DNA of 64,000 nt from Actinomycetes bacterium. GTDB taxonomy: Bacteria; Actinomycetota; Coriobacteriia; Anaerosomatales; Anaerosomataceae. Every line of letters begins with the position of its first letter. Positions within the stretch are counted from its first letter, which is position 1. This document shows, piece after piece, positions 57,772 to 64,000 of the stretch. The notes under the pieces are model-generated. The model saw nothing but the letters and a program-made list of their open reading frames with translations, did no database searches and was not told where the DNA came from. Location: contig JALHJB010000012.1 in the NCBI GenBank assembly GCA_022839745.1, positions 11,083 to 75,082 on the forward strand. Reading direction: 5' to 3'. Position numbers and translations under genes: made by a program.

Positions 57772-58923
57772 GCCGAGGTCGTCCCGGAGCCGGTCGACCA
57801 CGTGCGCAGTGTCGTGCATCACGAGGGCGCTCGTATCGCGGTCGAGCGGCGGCGCCGCGTCGTCCCGCAGAGAGTCTGGCGGCTCGGCGCGGTACAGGCG
57901 CACCCGCTCTCGCCAGGCATGCGGCAGTTCATCCCGAAGCGTCACACCCAGAAGCGACGCGCCCAGAAGCGCCCACGCGCGAGGCACGACCGTCTGCCAC
58001 GAGTACCCGCCGCCGCCGAGCGCGAGCATGCGGCCGTGCGTGACCTCTTCGGCGAGTGTCACGAGGCGGGCGAAGAGCGACTCGTATCCGGGGATGGTCA
58101 TGCCGAGGGTGGTGAGGGGGTCGCTCCAGTGTGCGTCGGCGCCGTTCTGGGTGACAAGGACATCCGGGGCGAACGCCCGCACAGCGGGTGCGACGACCCG
58201 GTCGAATGCCAGCAGATAGCACTCGGGTGTGGCGTATGGCGGCAGCGGGATGTTGAGCGCGGTGCCGGCGCCGGGCCCTTCCCCGCGCTCGCGGTAGGAG
58301 CCGGTGCCGGGGTAGAGGTACCGCCCATCCTCATGGATGGACACGGTCAGGACCCGTGGTTCGGTGTAGAAGGTTTCCTGCACGCCGTCGCCGTGATGGG
58401 CGTCGATGTCGATATAGGCGATGCGGATGCGGGAGTTGTGCGCGAGCGCGAGGGCGATCGCGGCCGCGGCGTCGTTGTAGACGCAGAATCCGGCGGCGCG
58501 GTCACGGTGCGCGTGGTGCAGGCCGCCCGCAGGGGCCAGGACCCGATGTTCGTCCCCTGCAAGCAGGGAGCGCATCCCCGCGCATGAACCGCCGGCGACC
58601 AGTGCGGCCGCCTCGTGCATGCCGCGGAAGGCCGGGGTGTCCCCCGGGCTGATGCCGTGTCCGGCGGGAGCGCCCGGATACGCCGAGGCCCGCATCACCG
58701 CCTCGACATACGAGGAGTCATGCACGCGGAGGAGGTCGGCGGGGTCGGCGGGCTCCACGGGAAGGGGGCGCAGGCCGTACGTTGCCCGGTGGTCAGGGGA
58801 GGACACAAGGCCGTAGGCGGAGAGAAGGCTCACCGCGAGCGACACGCGCTCGGGCCTGAGCGGATGCCCGGGCCCGAAATCGTACGAGTCGAGCGCGGGC
58901 GTGTAGGCGAGAGCGGTATCCAC
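57763..58923 (-). CDS. acuC: AcuC-like histone-deacetylase family protein
   Basis: A 386-residue arginase/deacetylase-fold zinc hydrolase. HHAHRDRAAGFCVYNDAAAA holds the His-His pair, DIDAHHGDGVQE the Asp/His metal ligands, and GGGGYSW the second half of the active site. AcuC-type proteins deacetylate acetyl-CoA synthetase in Bacillus; no acs or acuA is present here. GTG at 58923 with GGAGGG upstream gives the normal length. A 16-bp palindrome lies 22 bp upstream. It is divergent from the multiheme cytochrome gene. Confidence 0.87.
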   Translation of the reverse strand: MDTALAYTPALDSYDFGPGHPLRPERVSLAVSLLSAYGLVSSPDHRATYGLRPLPVEPADPADLLRVHDSSYVEAVMRASAYPGAPAGHGISPGDTPAFRGMHEAAALVAGGSCAGMRSLLAGDEHRVLAPAGGLHHAHRDRAAGFCVYNDAAAAIALALAHNSRIRIAYIDIDAHHGDGVQETFYTEPRVLTVSIHEDGRYLYPGTGSYRERGEGPGAGTALNIPLPPYATPECYLLAFDRVVAPAVRAFAPDVLVTQNGADAHWSDPLTTLGMTIPGYESLFARLVTLAEEVTHGRMLALGGGGYSWQTVVPRAWALLGASLLGVTLRDELPHAWRERVRLYRAEPPDSLRDDAAPPLDRDTSALVMHDTAHVVDRLRDDLGLA

Positions 58924-58944
58924 CGGCCCTCCGAAGGCAGACGC

Positions 58945-58960
58945 ACACTGATATGAGTGT
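58945..58960. promoter_or_regulatory. Palindrome upstream of acuC
   Basis: ACACTGATATGAGTGT is palindromic at 14 of 16 positions. On the minus strand it contains CATATC, which could serve as a -10 box, so a regulator bound here would block acuC. Confidence 0.4.
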
Positions 58961-59020
58961 TCCCGTCCGGGGTGCGTGTCGAGCACATAGCCGTGCGAGA
59001 ATCACCAATCAATTCTTGAA

Positions 59021-59036
59021 TGTGATGAATGTCACG
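59021..59036. promoter_or_regulatory. CRP/FNR-family-like site before the cytochrome promoter
   Basis: TGTGA-N6-TCACG, one mismatch from the CRP consensus TGTGA-N6-TCACA. It is centred about 50 bp before the predicted transcription start and 8 bp upstream of the -35. Crp/Fnr-family control of respiratory genes is common; which member acts here is unknown. Confidence 0.5.
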
Positions 59037-59043
59037 GAAAGCC

Positions 59044-59072
59044 TTGACCCGTCCGCGGAGCCCGCTCATAAT
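59044..59072 (+). promoter_or_regulatory. Sigma-70-type promoter of the multiheme cytochrome gene
   Basis: TTGACC (59044-59049), 17-bp spacer, CATAAT (59067-59072): the best housekeeping-type promoter match I see in the window. Transcription would begin near 59079. Confidence 0.65.
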
Positions 59073-59078
59073 TCACAG

Positions 59079-59298
59079 ATGTTCGGGGGTAAGGTTCGAG
59101 GGGCCCCCGTACCGATCTTCAGCGATGAACCGTCACCTACGACTGGGCGCCTGGGTGGCGGGGAGCAAGTGGCGCAACCGGCTGATCGTGTTCGGCCGGT
59201 TGTTCGTTTCCCGTCCATGGGGCAGACGGGGGATGCGGCCGGACCGCCTTCGGTGTCTCTTTCGACATGGCAGTGCCGAAGAAGAGGTGGCGATCCGT
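59079..59298 (+). other. Long structured 5' leader of the cytochrome mRNA
   Basis: About 220 nt separate the predicted start site from the ATG. CAACCGGC (59175-59182) pairs perfectly with GCCGGTTG (59195-59202), flanked by a CGGGGA/TTTCCCG outer pairing. Another hairpin, CGGGGG/CCCCCG (about 59083-59109), lies earlier. I compared it with c-di-GMP, c-di-AMP, cobalamin and glycine riboswitch consensus from memory and found no convincing match. The reading frame happens to be open but shows no start site. Confidence 0.4.
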
Positions 59299-62200
59299 AT
59301 GCGTCCTCGCATCATGCCCGTGGTAGTTCTCGCGCTCGTTGCCGTCGCGCTCCTTGGGGGAGCCGCGTACGGCGAGGAGTCGGTGACCTACTCCACACCC
59401 GGCGAGTGCTACACCTGTCATGGTGTGGCCGGAACCGGCGCTGTTGGGAAGGTCGACTTCCAGGTGGAGCCGGTCGATTACGCCAAATGCGCCACCTGCC
59501 ACGCGGCGATCAGCACGGCGCAGCACTGGCATAACCCGGGGTCGTTCTTCAGTCGCTGCTCCACGTGCCACAACACCACCTTGCCGATTGTGACCGACTC
59601 CACCTACCGTTTCACATCGGTGTTCCTGTCGGCCGAGTACGGCACCTTCAAGACCTCCGCCTCGCTTGCCAGCACGCCGCAGACGCTGCACGGGGCACAC
59701 TCTGGGGCTGGCTGGGTGAACTCTCTGACGTTCAAGGCCGGCAGCACCGCCGACTGCGCCAACTGCCACGGCGCGGTGGCATGCTCGGCCTGTCACGGCA
59801 GCGCGGTCGGCCACACCGACCACTCGATCGCCGATTACCTCGCGGTTACGTTCACGCAGTCGACCGGGACCGGCACGATCACTGCCCCGTCCACGTGCGT
59901 GAATGCCGCGTGCCACGACCTGTCCAAGGCCGCTACGGCGGACTTCGTGCCCTGGTGCGGCAGCTGCCATCCCGCTCGCGTGCAGGAGCATGGCTACGAT
60001 ACGATCGACCATGTGGCGGACGATTCGGAGATCGAGGGCATGGCGTGCTCCGCATGCCACTCGCTGGACCTCGCCACCGCCCATGGTGACCCGGGCGGCG
60101 CCGGCGCCAGCTGTGCCACATGCCACCCGATGCCGCGCAAGACGTTCGCTGCGTGGGATCAGACCTGCGCCACTGGTGGCTGCCACACGGTCTCGTCCAC
60201 GCGCCCGATGCACGCTGACATCGACGCGTCGCATGCCGTTGCGGAATCGAACACCCTCTGCCTCGACTGTCATGCAGGAGACGAGCTCGCCTCGATCCAC
60301 GTTGGTGCGCGCGACGAGGCTTCCGGCAAGACGTCGTGTTTCGTGTGTCACACAGGCACAGCTGGAGAGCCGGCCACAAGCGACTGCACCGTCTGTCACT
60401 TCACCTTTGACGATCACTACGACGAGGCTGCCCATACATCCACGACGGCCGGCTGCTCGGGAGATGGATGCCACTCGGTCACTTTGGGGCTCATGACCGT
60501 TCACGAGGAGCGCAACGTCGCGTTCGGCTGCTTTGGCTGTCACAACAGCATCCGCGTTGCAGTCCAGGATGCGATCGCGGCGGGTGACACCTCCTGCAGC
60601 GCCTGCCACGGTGAGATTAGCGGACTCGGTGGTCACCGTGATGCCCATGCGGCGGTGCCGCCCTTGGCAAGCACGGGCGGCGTCCCCAACTACTCGTACT
60701 ACACCGGCTCGGCGGGCACGGCTCCCACCCGTGACTGCGTGGGCTGTCATACATCGAATCTCGTTGATGAGCACATGGGCCTGTACTACGGCGGATGGGT
60801 CGTCGCTGCCCGGCTCGACAACACCGGGGCCGCGTTCACCTGTGGCACCTGTCACGACAAGCCCGAGGGTTCTGCGGTCCAGAGCGCCATCGCCGCGGGG
60901 CAGAGCGCATGCGAGAGCTGCCATCCCGTCCACGGGCCGATCAACGCGCTTCACACCTCGACGTTCGTGGATGCACCCGAGGTGCCCTGCGCCGAGTGCC
61001 ACAGCGCGAACCTGGCCGAGGAGCACAACGGTCAGTACACGAGCACGGCCGGGCTCACCGGCTGCGATGTCTGCCACGACCTCTACGAGGGCCTGGCCAG
61101 CGGTGCGGTCACCGGCATCGACACCATGGCAGCGATCGACACTGCAAACGACACCCGCTGCTCGGCATGCCACGCCGCATACCACACCGACTCTACGGCC
61201 CACGACGCATCCGGCGCGGAGAGCCTCGCGTGCGGAAGCTGCCACGCCAAGGGCCAGACCGTCATCGATGTTGCGGCGTCCGCGCTCCACCCGACGTGCG
61301 CCACCTGCCACAAGAGCACGCGCCTCGGCGAGATCTCGGGTCACACCGCCGAATGCGCCAGCTGCCATGCCACCGAAGGCACCGACTACCATGCCGCGCT
61401 GCCCGCCGCGCACACCTACGACGCCATGGACGCGTCGTGCCTCAGCACCGGCTGCCACGTGGCCAAGACGCTTCCCGAGGAGCATGAGCGCTTCCTTGAG
61501 CGCACTAGCTACGACACGACGTGCGCGCTGTGCCACCAGAACGCCGACACGGCGAGAATCGACTGGAGCATCGCGACGGCCTCATGCGACAGCTGCCACA
61601 CCGTTCACGGCAACATCGCCGAGATCCACACGACCACCGCAAGCCAGGGCTGTGTGGACTGCCACGAGACCGGTGACGCGCTTGCTCTCCACGTGACCGA
61701 CACGGGCGAGACCGACTGCGCGCTCTGCCATGCGGCACCGGCCGGGCGCATCGACTGGACGACCGCTACTATCGAGTGTGGCTCGTGCCACGGCGTCCTG
61801 GAGCCGGTGGAGGACAACCACTACCCGCTTGCCTCTCACGATGCAACCGAGGAGGCGGGCTGCAACAAGTGCCACTTCAAGGACATGAAGGCCGAGCACT
61901 TCAAGCCGAATGTGAACGTGGGGTGCGTGCAGTGCCACGAGAACTCGGTCGATCAGTTCGCGACTCCGTGGGACAAGACCTGCACCGCATGCCATGCGAC
62001 CAAACACGGTGAGAAGCGGGTGAAGCACGCATCGAGCGCGACCGCTTGCGGGGGCACCGGATGCCATGACATCAGCGATGTCGAAGCGATCCATCGCGCG
62101 CTCGCCGGCAATGGCTGCGGGACCTGCCATCAGGGCCCGGGCGTGGTGCCGACGACTACCGACTGCACGACGTCCGGTTGCCACGCGGGAGTGGGGACGA

Positions 62201-63687
62201 GCCACCATGAGGCGCATAACGCCGCTGCGACGAATCCCGGCGGCTGCAACGGATGCCACATCATGTATCTGGATGATGAGCACGCCGCCCTGGGCATGAC
62301 CTGCGCGACATGCCATGAGTCCACGGTCTCAGCCGTGCAGTCAGCGATCGCCGCGGGTGACACGCGCTGTCGTTCGTGCCACCCATCCATGCACTCCGCA
62401 CAGGACTACGAGTTCAATCCTGGTCAGGCGGGTGGGCACCGGGTGTCGGCCGATCTTCCCGGCATGCGCTCATCGTTCGTGGTGAACGGCTCCACGTACA
62501 CCTGGTCGTTGCCGAGTGCCTCGAGCTTCCTGAAGAGCGGCTGGACGAGTGACAGCATCATGGGTTGCGATAGCTGCCACAGCTACTCGGGAGCCACGGG
62601 TCCGCACGGCTCGACGATGCAGGTCAACATCGATCCCGCGTACTCCACCAACTGGAAGACCGCGTATCTCGATGACGGACGCACGCTCGGCATGAACTCA
62701 ACAACCGTGATCTGTGCGAAGTGCCACGACCTGAACGGCACCGGCAGCTCTATGAGTAACAAGGTGCACGACAAGGGTGACCATCAGGGCAGTGAGGACG
62801 GAAAGTGCATCTACTGTCACGTCCAGGTGCCACATGGTTGGGGACGCCCCCGTCTCCTCGGCTACACGTCGGATCCCGCACCCTACGCCGCCGATTCGTA
62901 CGGCCTGACCGGGATAGCGCTTCGTAGCTACACACCGTTCGGCTGGGACGACGACTACTGCACGGCGCGGTGCCATGATCACGGGAGCCTCACCAACAGG
63001 TGGCCGATAACCACGGGCGGCAGCACCCCTCCGTCGCCGACTACGGGGACTGTGACCGGCGTGGTGACGAGCTCCGCTAGCGGAGCTGCGATCTCAGGCG
63101 CATCGGTGAGCGTGGGCGGCAAGGTCGTCGCCACGGCGAGCAACGGTAGCTACACGGTTGTGGACGTTCCCTCGGGCACCCAGACGCTGACCGTCAGCGC
63201 CGCGGGCTACACGAGTCAGTCTGTCTCGGTCTCGGTGACCGCCGGTACCACGCTGACCAAGAACGTGACACTCGTACTGGCGCAGACCACACCAACGAGC
63301 AGCAACCTTGCACGCACAGGGGTCGCATCCGCATCCAGCACAGGCAGCGGCAGGAACACTGCGAGCAAGGCTATCGATGGCAGCATGTACTCGTACTGGC
63401 AGTCGAGCAGCGCTGGTACCCAGTGGCTGAGTGTCGACCTCCGCTCGACGAAGACGCTCGACCGGGTAGTGGTGAGCTGGTACTCGGACAACTACGCGAG
63501 GGCGTACAGGGTGGAGACATCAACAGACGGCCGCAACTGGACGAGTCAGTACTCGACTACCAGTGGATCACACGGGAGCAACACGATCACGCTCTCGTCG
63601 GTGATCGCACGCCACGTGCGGGTGTACTGCACGAACGCCAACAAGGGCGATTACCGGATAGGGGAGTTCGAGGTCTGGGGGTACTAG
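59299..63687 (+). CDS. Giant secreted multiheme c-type cytochrome (about 44 heme sites) with CarboxypepD-reg-like and F5/8 type C domains
   Basis: A 1462-residue exported protein. The signal peptide (IMPVVVLALVAVALLGGAAYG) is followed by about 1200 residues with 37 CxxCH motifs, six CxxxxCH motifs (such as CATGGCH and CGGTGCH) and one CxxxCH (CTARCH), plus many extra His for second axial ligands. Repeats of roughly 30-45 residues carry one heme each. Residues about 1250-1330 look like a carboxypeptidase-regulatory-like beta domain (VTGVVTSSASGAAISGASVSV). The last 125 residues match an F5/8 type C (discoidin) fold: NLARTGVASASSTGSGRNTASKAIDG and RVETSTDGRNW. It should sit at the cell surface and pass electrons to outside acceptors. 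The ATG at 59299 begins the signal peptide. Confidence 0.9.
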   Translation: MRPRIMPVVVLALVAVALLGGAAYGEESVTYSTPGECYTCHGVAGTGAVGKVDFQVEPVDYAKCATCHAAISTAQHWHNPGSFFSRCSTCHNTTLPIVTDSTYRFTSVFLSAEYGTFKTSASLASTPQTLHGAHSGAGWVNSLTFKAGSTADCANCHGAVACSACHGSAVGHTDHSIADYLAVTFTQSTGTGTITAPSTCVNAACHDLSKAATADFVPWCGSCHPARVQEHGYDTIDHVADDSEIEGMACSACHSLDLATAHGDPGGAGASCATCHPMPRKTFAAWDQTCATGGCHTVSSTRPMHADIDASHAVAESNTLCLDCHAGDELASIHVGARDEASGKTSCFVCHTGTAGEPATSDCTVCHFTFDDHYDEAAHTSTTAGCSGDGCHSVTLGLMTVHEERNVAFGCFGCHNSIRVAVQDAIAAGDTSCSACHGEISGLGGHRDAHAAVPPLASTGGVPNYSYYTGSAGTAPTRDCVGCHTSNLVDEHMGLYYGGWVVAARLDNTGAAFTCGTCHDKPEGSAVQSAIAAGQSACESCHPVHGPINALHTSTFVDAPEVPCAECHSANLAEEHNGQYTSTAGLTGCDVCHDLYEGLASGAVTGIDTMAAIDTANDTRCSACHAAYHTDSTAHDASGAESLACGSCHAKGQTVIDVAASALHPTCATCHKSTRLGEISGHTAECASCHATEGTDYHAALPAAHTYDAMDASCLSTGCHVAKTLPEEHERFLERTSYDTTCALCHQNADTARIDWSIATASCDSCHTVHGNIAEIHTTTASQGCVDCHETGDALALHVTDTGETDCALCHAAPAGRIDWTTATIECGSCHGVLEPVEDNHYPLASHDATEEAGCNKCHFKDMKAEHFKPNVNVGCVQCHENSVDQFATPWDKTCTACHATKHGEKRVKHASSATACGGTGCHDISDVEAIHRALAGNGCGTCHQGPGVVPTTTDCTTSGCHAGVGTSHHEAHNAAATNPGGCNGCHIMYLDDEHAALGMTCATCHESTVSAVQSAIAAGDTRCRSCHPSMHSAQDYEFNPGQAGGHRVSADLPGMRSSFVVNGSTYTWSLPSASSFLKSGWTSDSIMGCDSCHSYSGATGPHGSTMQVNIDPAYSTNWKTAYLDDGRTLGMNSTTVICAKCHDLNGTGSSMSNKVHDKGDHQGSEDGKCIYCHVQVPHGWGRPRLLGYTSDPAPYAADSYGLTGIALRSYTPFGWDDDYCTARCHDHGSLTNRWPITTGGSTPPSPTTGTVTGVVTSSASGAAISGASVSVGGKVVATASNGSYTVVDVPSGTQTLTVSAAGYTSQSVSVSVTAGTTLTKNVTLVLAQTTPTSSNLARTGVASASSTGSGRNTASKAIDGSMYSYWQSSSAGTQWLSVDLRSTKTLDRVVVSWYSDNYARAYRVETSTDGRNWTSQYSTTSGSHGSNTITLSSVIARHVRVYCTNANKGDYRIGEFEVWGY

Positions 63688-63706
63688 TGGGACCTCGTTG
63701 AGGGGC

Positions 63707-63738
63707 GGAAGGGCCTGCAGTGCAGGCCCTTCCGTGTT
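63707..63738 (+). terminator. Hairpin terminator after the cytochrome gene
   Basis: GGAAGGGCCTGCA (63707-63719) and TGCAGGCCCTTCC (63721-63733) are perfect 13-bp arms around one central base. In RNA the inner bases must open to form a loop. GTGTTT follows, a short T-rich run. Confidence 0.7.
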
Positions 63739-63799
63739 TGGTACACTGATGGTTCGTGTCAGCCGCACTCACGTATGCGCCGACCCTGGGGAGGACCGG

Positions 63800-64000
63800 A
63801 TGCAGATCCGCTCGTATCGCACCAACCGGATGGCTGTGGTCTCTGCGGTAGCCGTCGCTCTGTTCGCGCTTCTGCTGGCGGGTTCGCCTGGGATGGCGGA
63901 TGCAGTCGCACAGACCGGCCCGGTTGCGGTACCCGTCCAGGGCGCCAACCGCGTCGCGACAGCCATAGAGGCGTCGAAGCTCTTCGGCTCGGCCGACACC
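63800..64000 (+). CDS. Secreted CWB2-repeat protein (3' end missing)
   Basis: Only the first 67 codons are in the window. A signal peptide (VVSAVAVALFALLLAGSPGMADA) is followed by VQGANRVATAIEASKLFGSADT, which opens a cell-wall-binding repeat 2 (compare the TNRYLTAIEASKKAYP opening in the 13-15 kb protein). It is therefore a wall-bound surface protein placed directly behind the multiheme cytochrome. A link between the two is suggestive only. GGGGAGGA precedes the ATG; a TACACT at 63742-63747 may be a -10 box. Confidence 0.78.
   Translation, partial: MQIRSYRTNRMAVVSAVAVALFALLLAGSPGMADAVAQTGPVAVPVQGANRVATAIEASKLFGSADT

Noticed and set aside
59029..59298. Upstream extension of the cytochrome by 90 codons
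   Set aside because: The extension lacks a ribosome binding site, is Arg-rich, overlaps the predicted promoter and would bury the signal peptide inside the protein.
59021..59298. c-di-GMP (GEMM), c-di-AMP or cobalamin riboswitch in the cytochrome leader
   Set aside because: Key conserved stretches of those classes as I remember them are missing; only general hairpins are seen.
59137..61536. 799-codon minus-strand frame opposite the multiheme cytochrome
   Set aside because: Antisense of repeated CxxCH codons gives a long open frame with Met/Val/Ala repeats; no initiation site or domain supports it.
1..64000. tRNA or rRNA genes, CRISPR arrays, insertion sequences, prophage genes
   Set aside because: No cloverleaf with TTCRA arm outside coding regions, no regularly spaced repeats, and no transposase, integrase or phage structural protein was found.

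Overview
The window is a 64 kb piece of a GC-rich bacterial chromosome. Gene content points to a deep-branching anaerobic actinobacterium of the Coriobacteriia / OPB41 (Anaerosomatales-like) type; this is inferred from gene content, not from a marker search. The signs are: MetV and MetF of the Wood-Ljungdahl methyl branch; a coriobacterial-style MoaE homologue; the actinobacterial DUF2469 protein; indolepyruvate:ferredoxin oxidoreductase; stand-alone and fused ferredoxins; surface proteins with cell-wall-binding repeat 2 (CWB2); and a giant multiheme cytochrome. A cyclic 2,3-diphosphoglycerate synthetase homologue hints at heat or osmotic adaptation. I saw no tRNA, rRNA, CRISPR array, insertion sequence or prophage.

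Layout. 1-16.8 kb: metV-metF, a phosphoesterase/TorD-like fusion, a MoaE homologue, lpd and lipA, a diguanylate cyclase with a ferritin-like sensor, UPF0280, DUF2469, ligA, a ferredoxin-CPBP protease fusion, and gatCA and gatB with a CWB2 surface protein between them. 16.8-22.2 kb: repeat elements, small unknowns, an MFS transporter, a GNAT enzyme, a beta-hydroxyacid dehydrogenase, AIM24 and TIGR04076 proteins. 22.2-27.8 kb (minus strand): a five-gene copper-handling operon. 27.8-30.9 kb (minus): iscR-iscS-iscU-cysK with an IscR-type box. 31.0-32.3 kb: an ECF sigma/anti-sigma pair with its own ECF promoter. 32.4-46.3 kb: pncB-pncA, a flavodoxin, secreted proteins, two DegV proteins, an esterase, cDPG synthetase, an orphan histidine kinase, a NYN/LOTUS protein, a PLP enzyme and a glycosyltransferase. 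46.3-47.0 kb (minus): ferredoxin and GNAT.

47.2-54.0 kb is a tightly coupled operon: a homocitrate/Re-citrate synthase-like enzyme, aconitase-family large and small subunits, iorA, iorB and a phenylacetate-CoA ligase. A small block (long inverted repeat, DUF5658 protein, Doc/AbrB toxin-antitoxin) separates it from an isocitrate dehydrogenase. The Ser/Asn substrate motif of that dehydrogenase favours a citrate-to-2-oxoglutarate route, which would supply the amino acceptor for aromatic amino acid fermentation through IorAB and the CoA ligase.

57-64 kb: a TolB-like membrane protein, an AcuC-type deacetylase, and a 1462-residue secreted protein with about 44 heme-binding motifs and C-terminal surface-adhesion-like domains. 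It is preceded by a good promoter, a CRP/FNR-like site and a long structured leader. A second CWB2 protein runs off the end.

The most notable items are: the 44-heme cytochrome with a discoidin-type tail; a family of about 85-bp intergenic inverted-repeat elements with a constant core and covarying outer arms; several unusual fusions (phosphoesterase-TorD, ferredoxin-CPBP protease, ferritin-like-GGDEF); and a sigma-54-like promoter before the copper operon.
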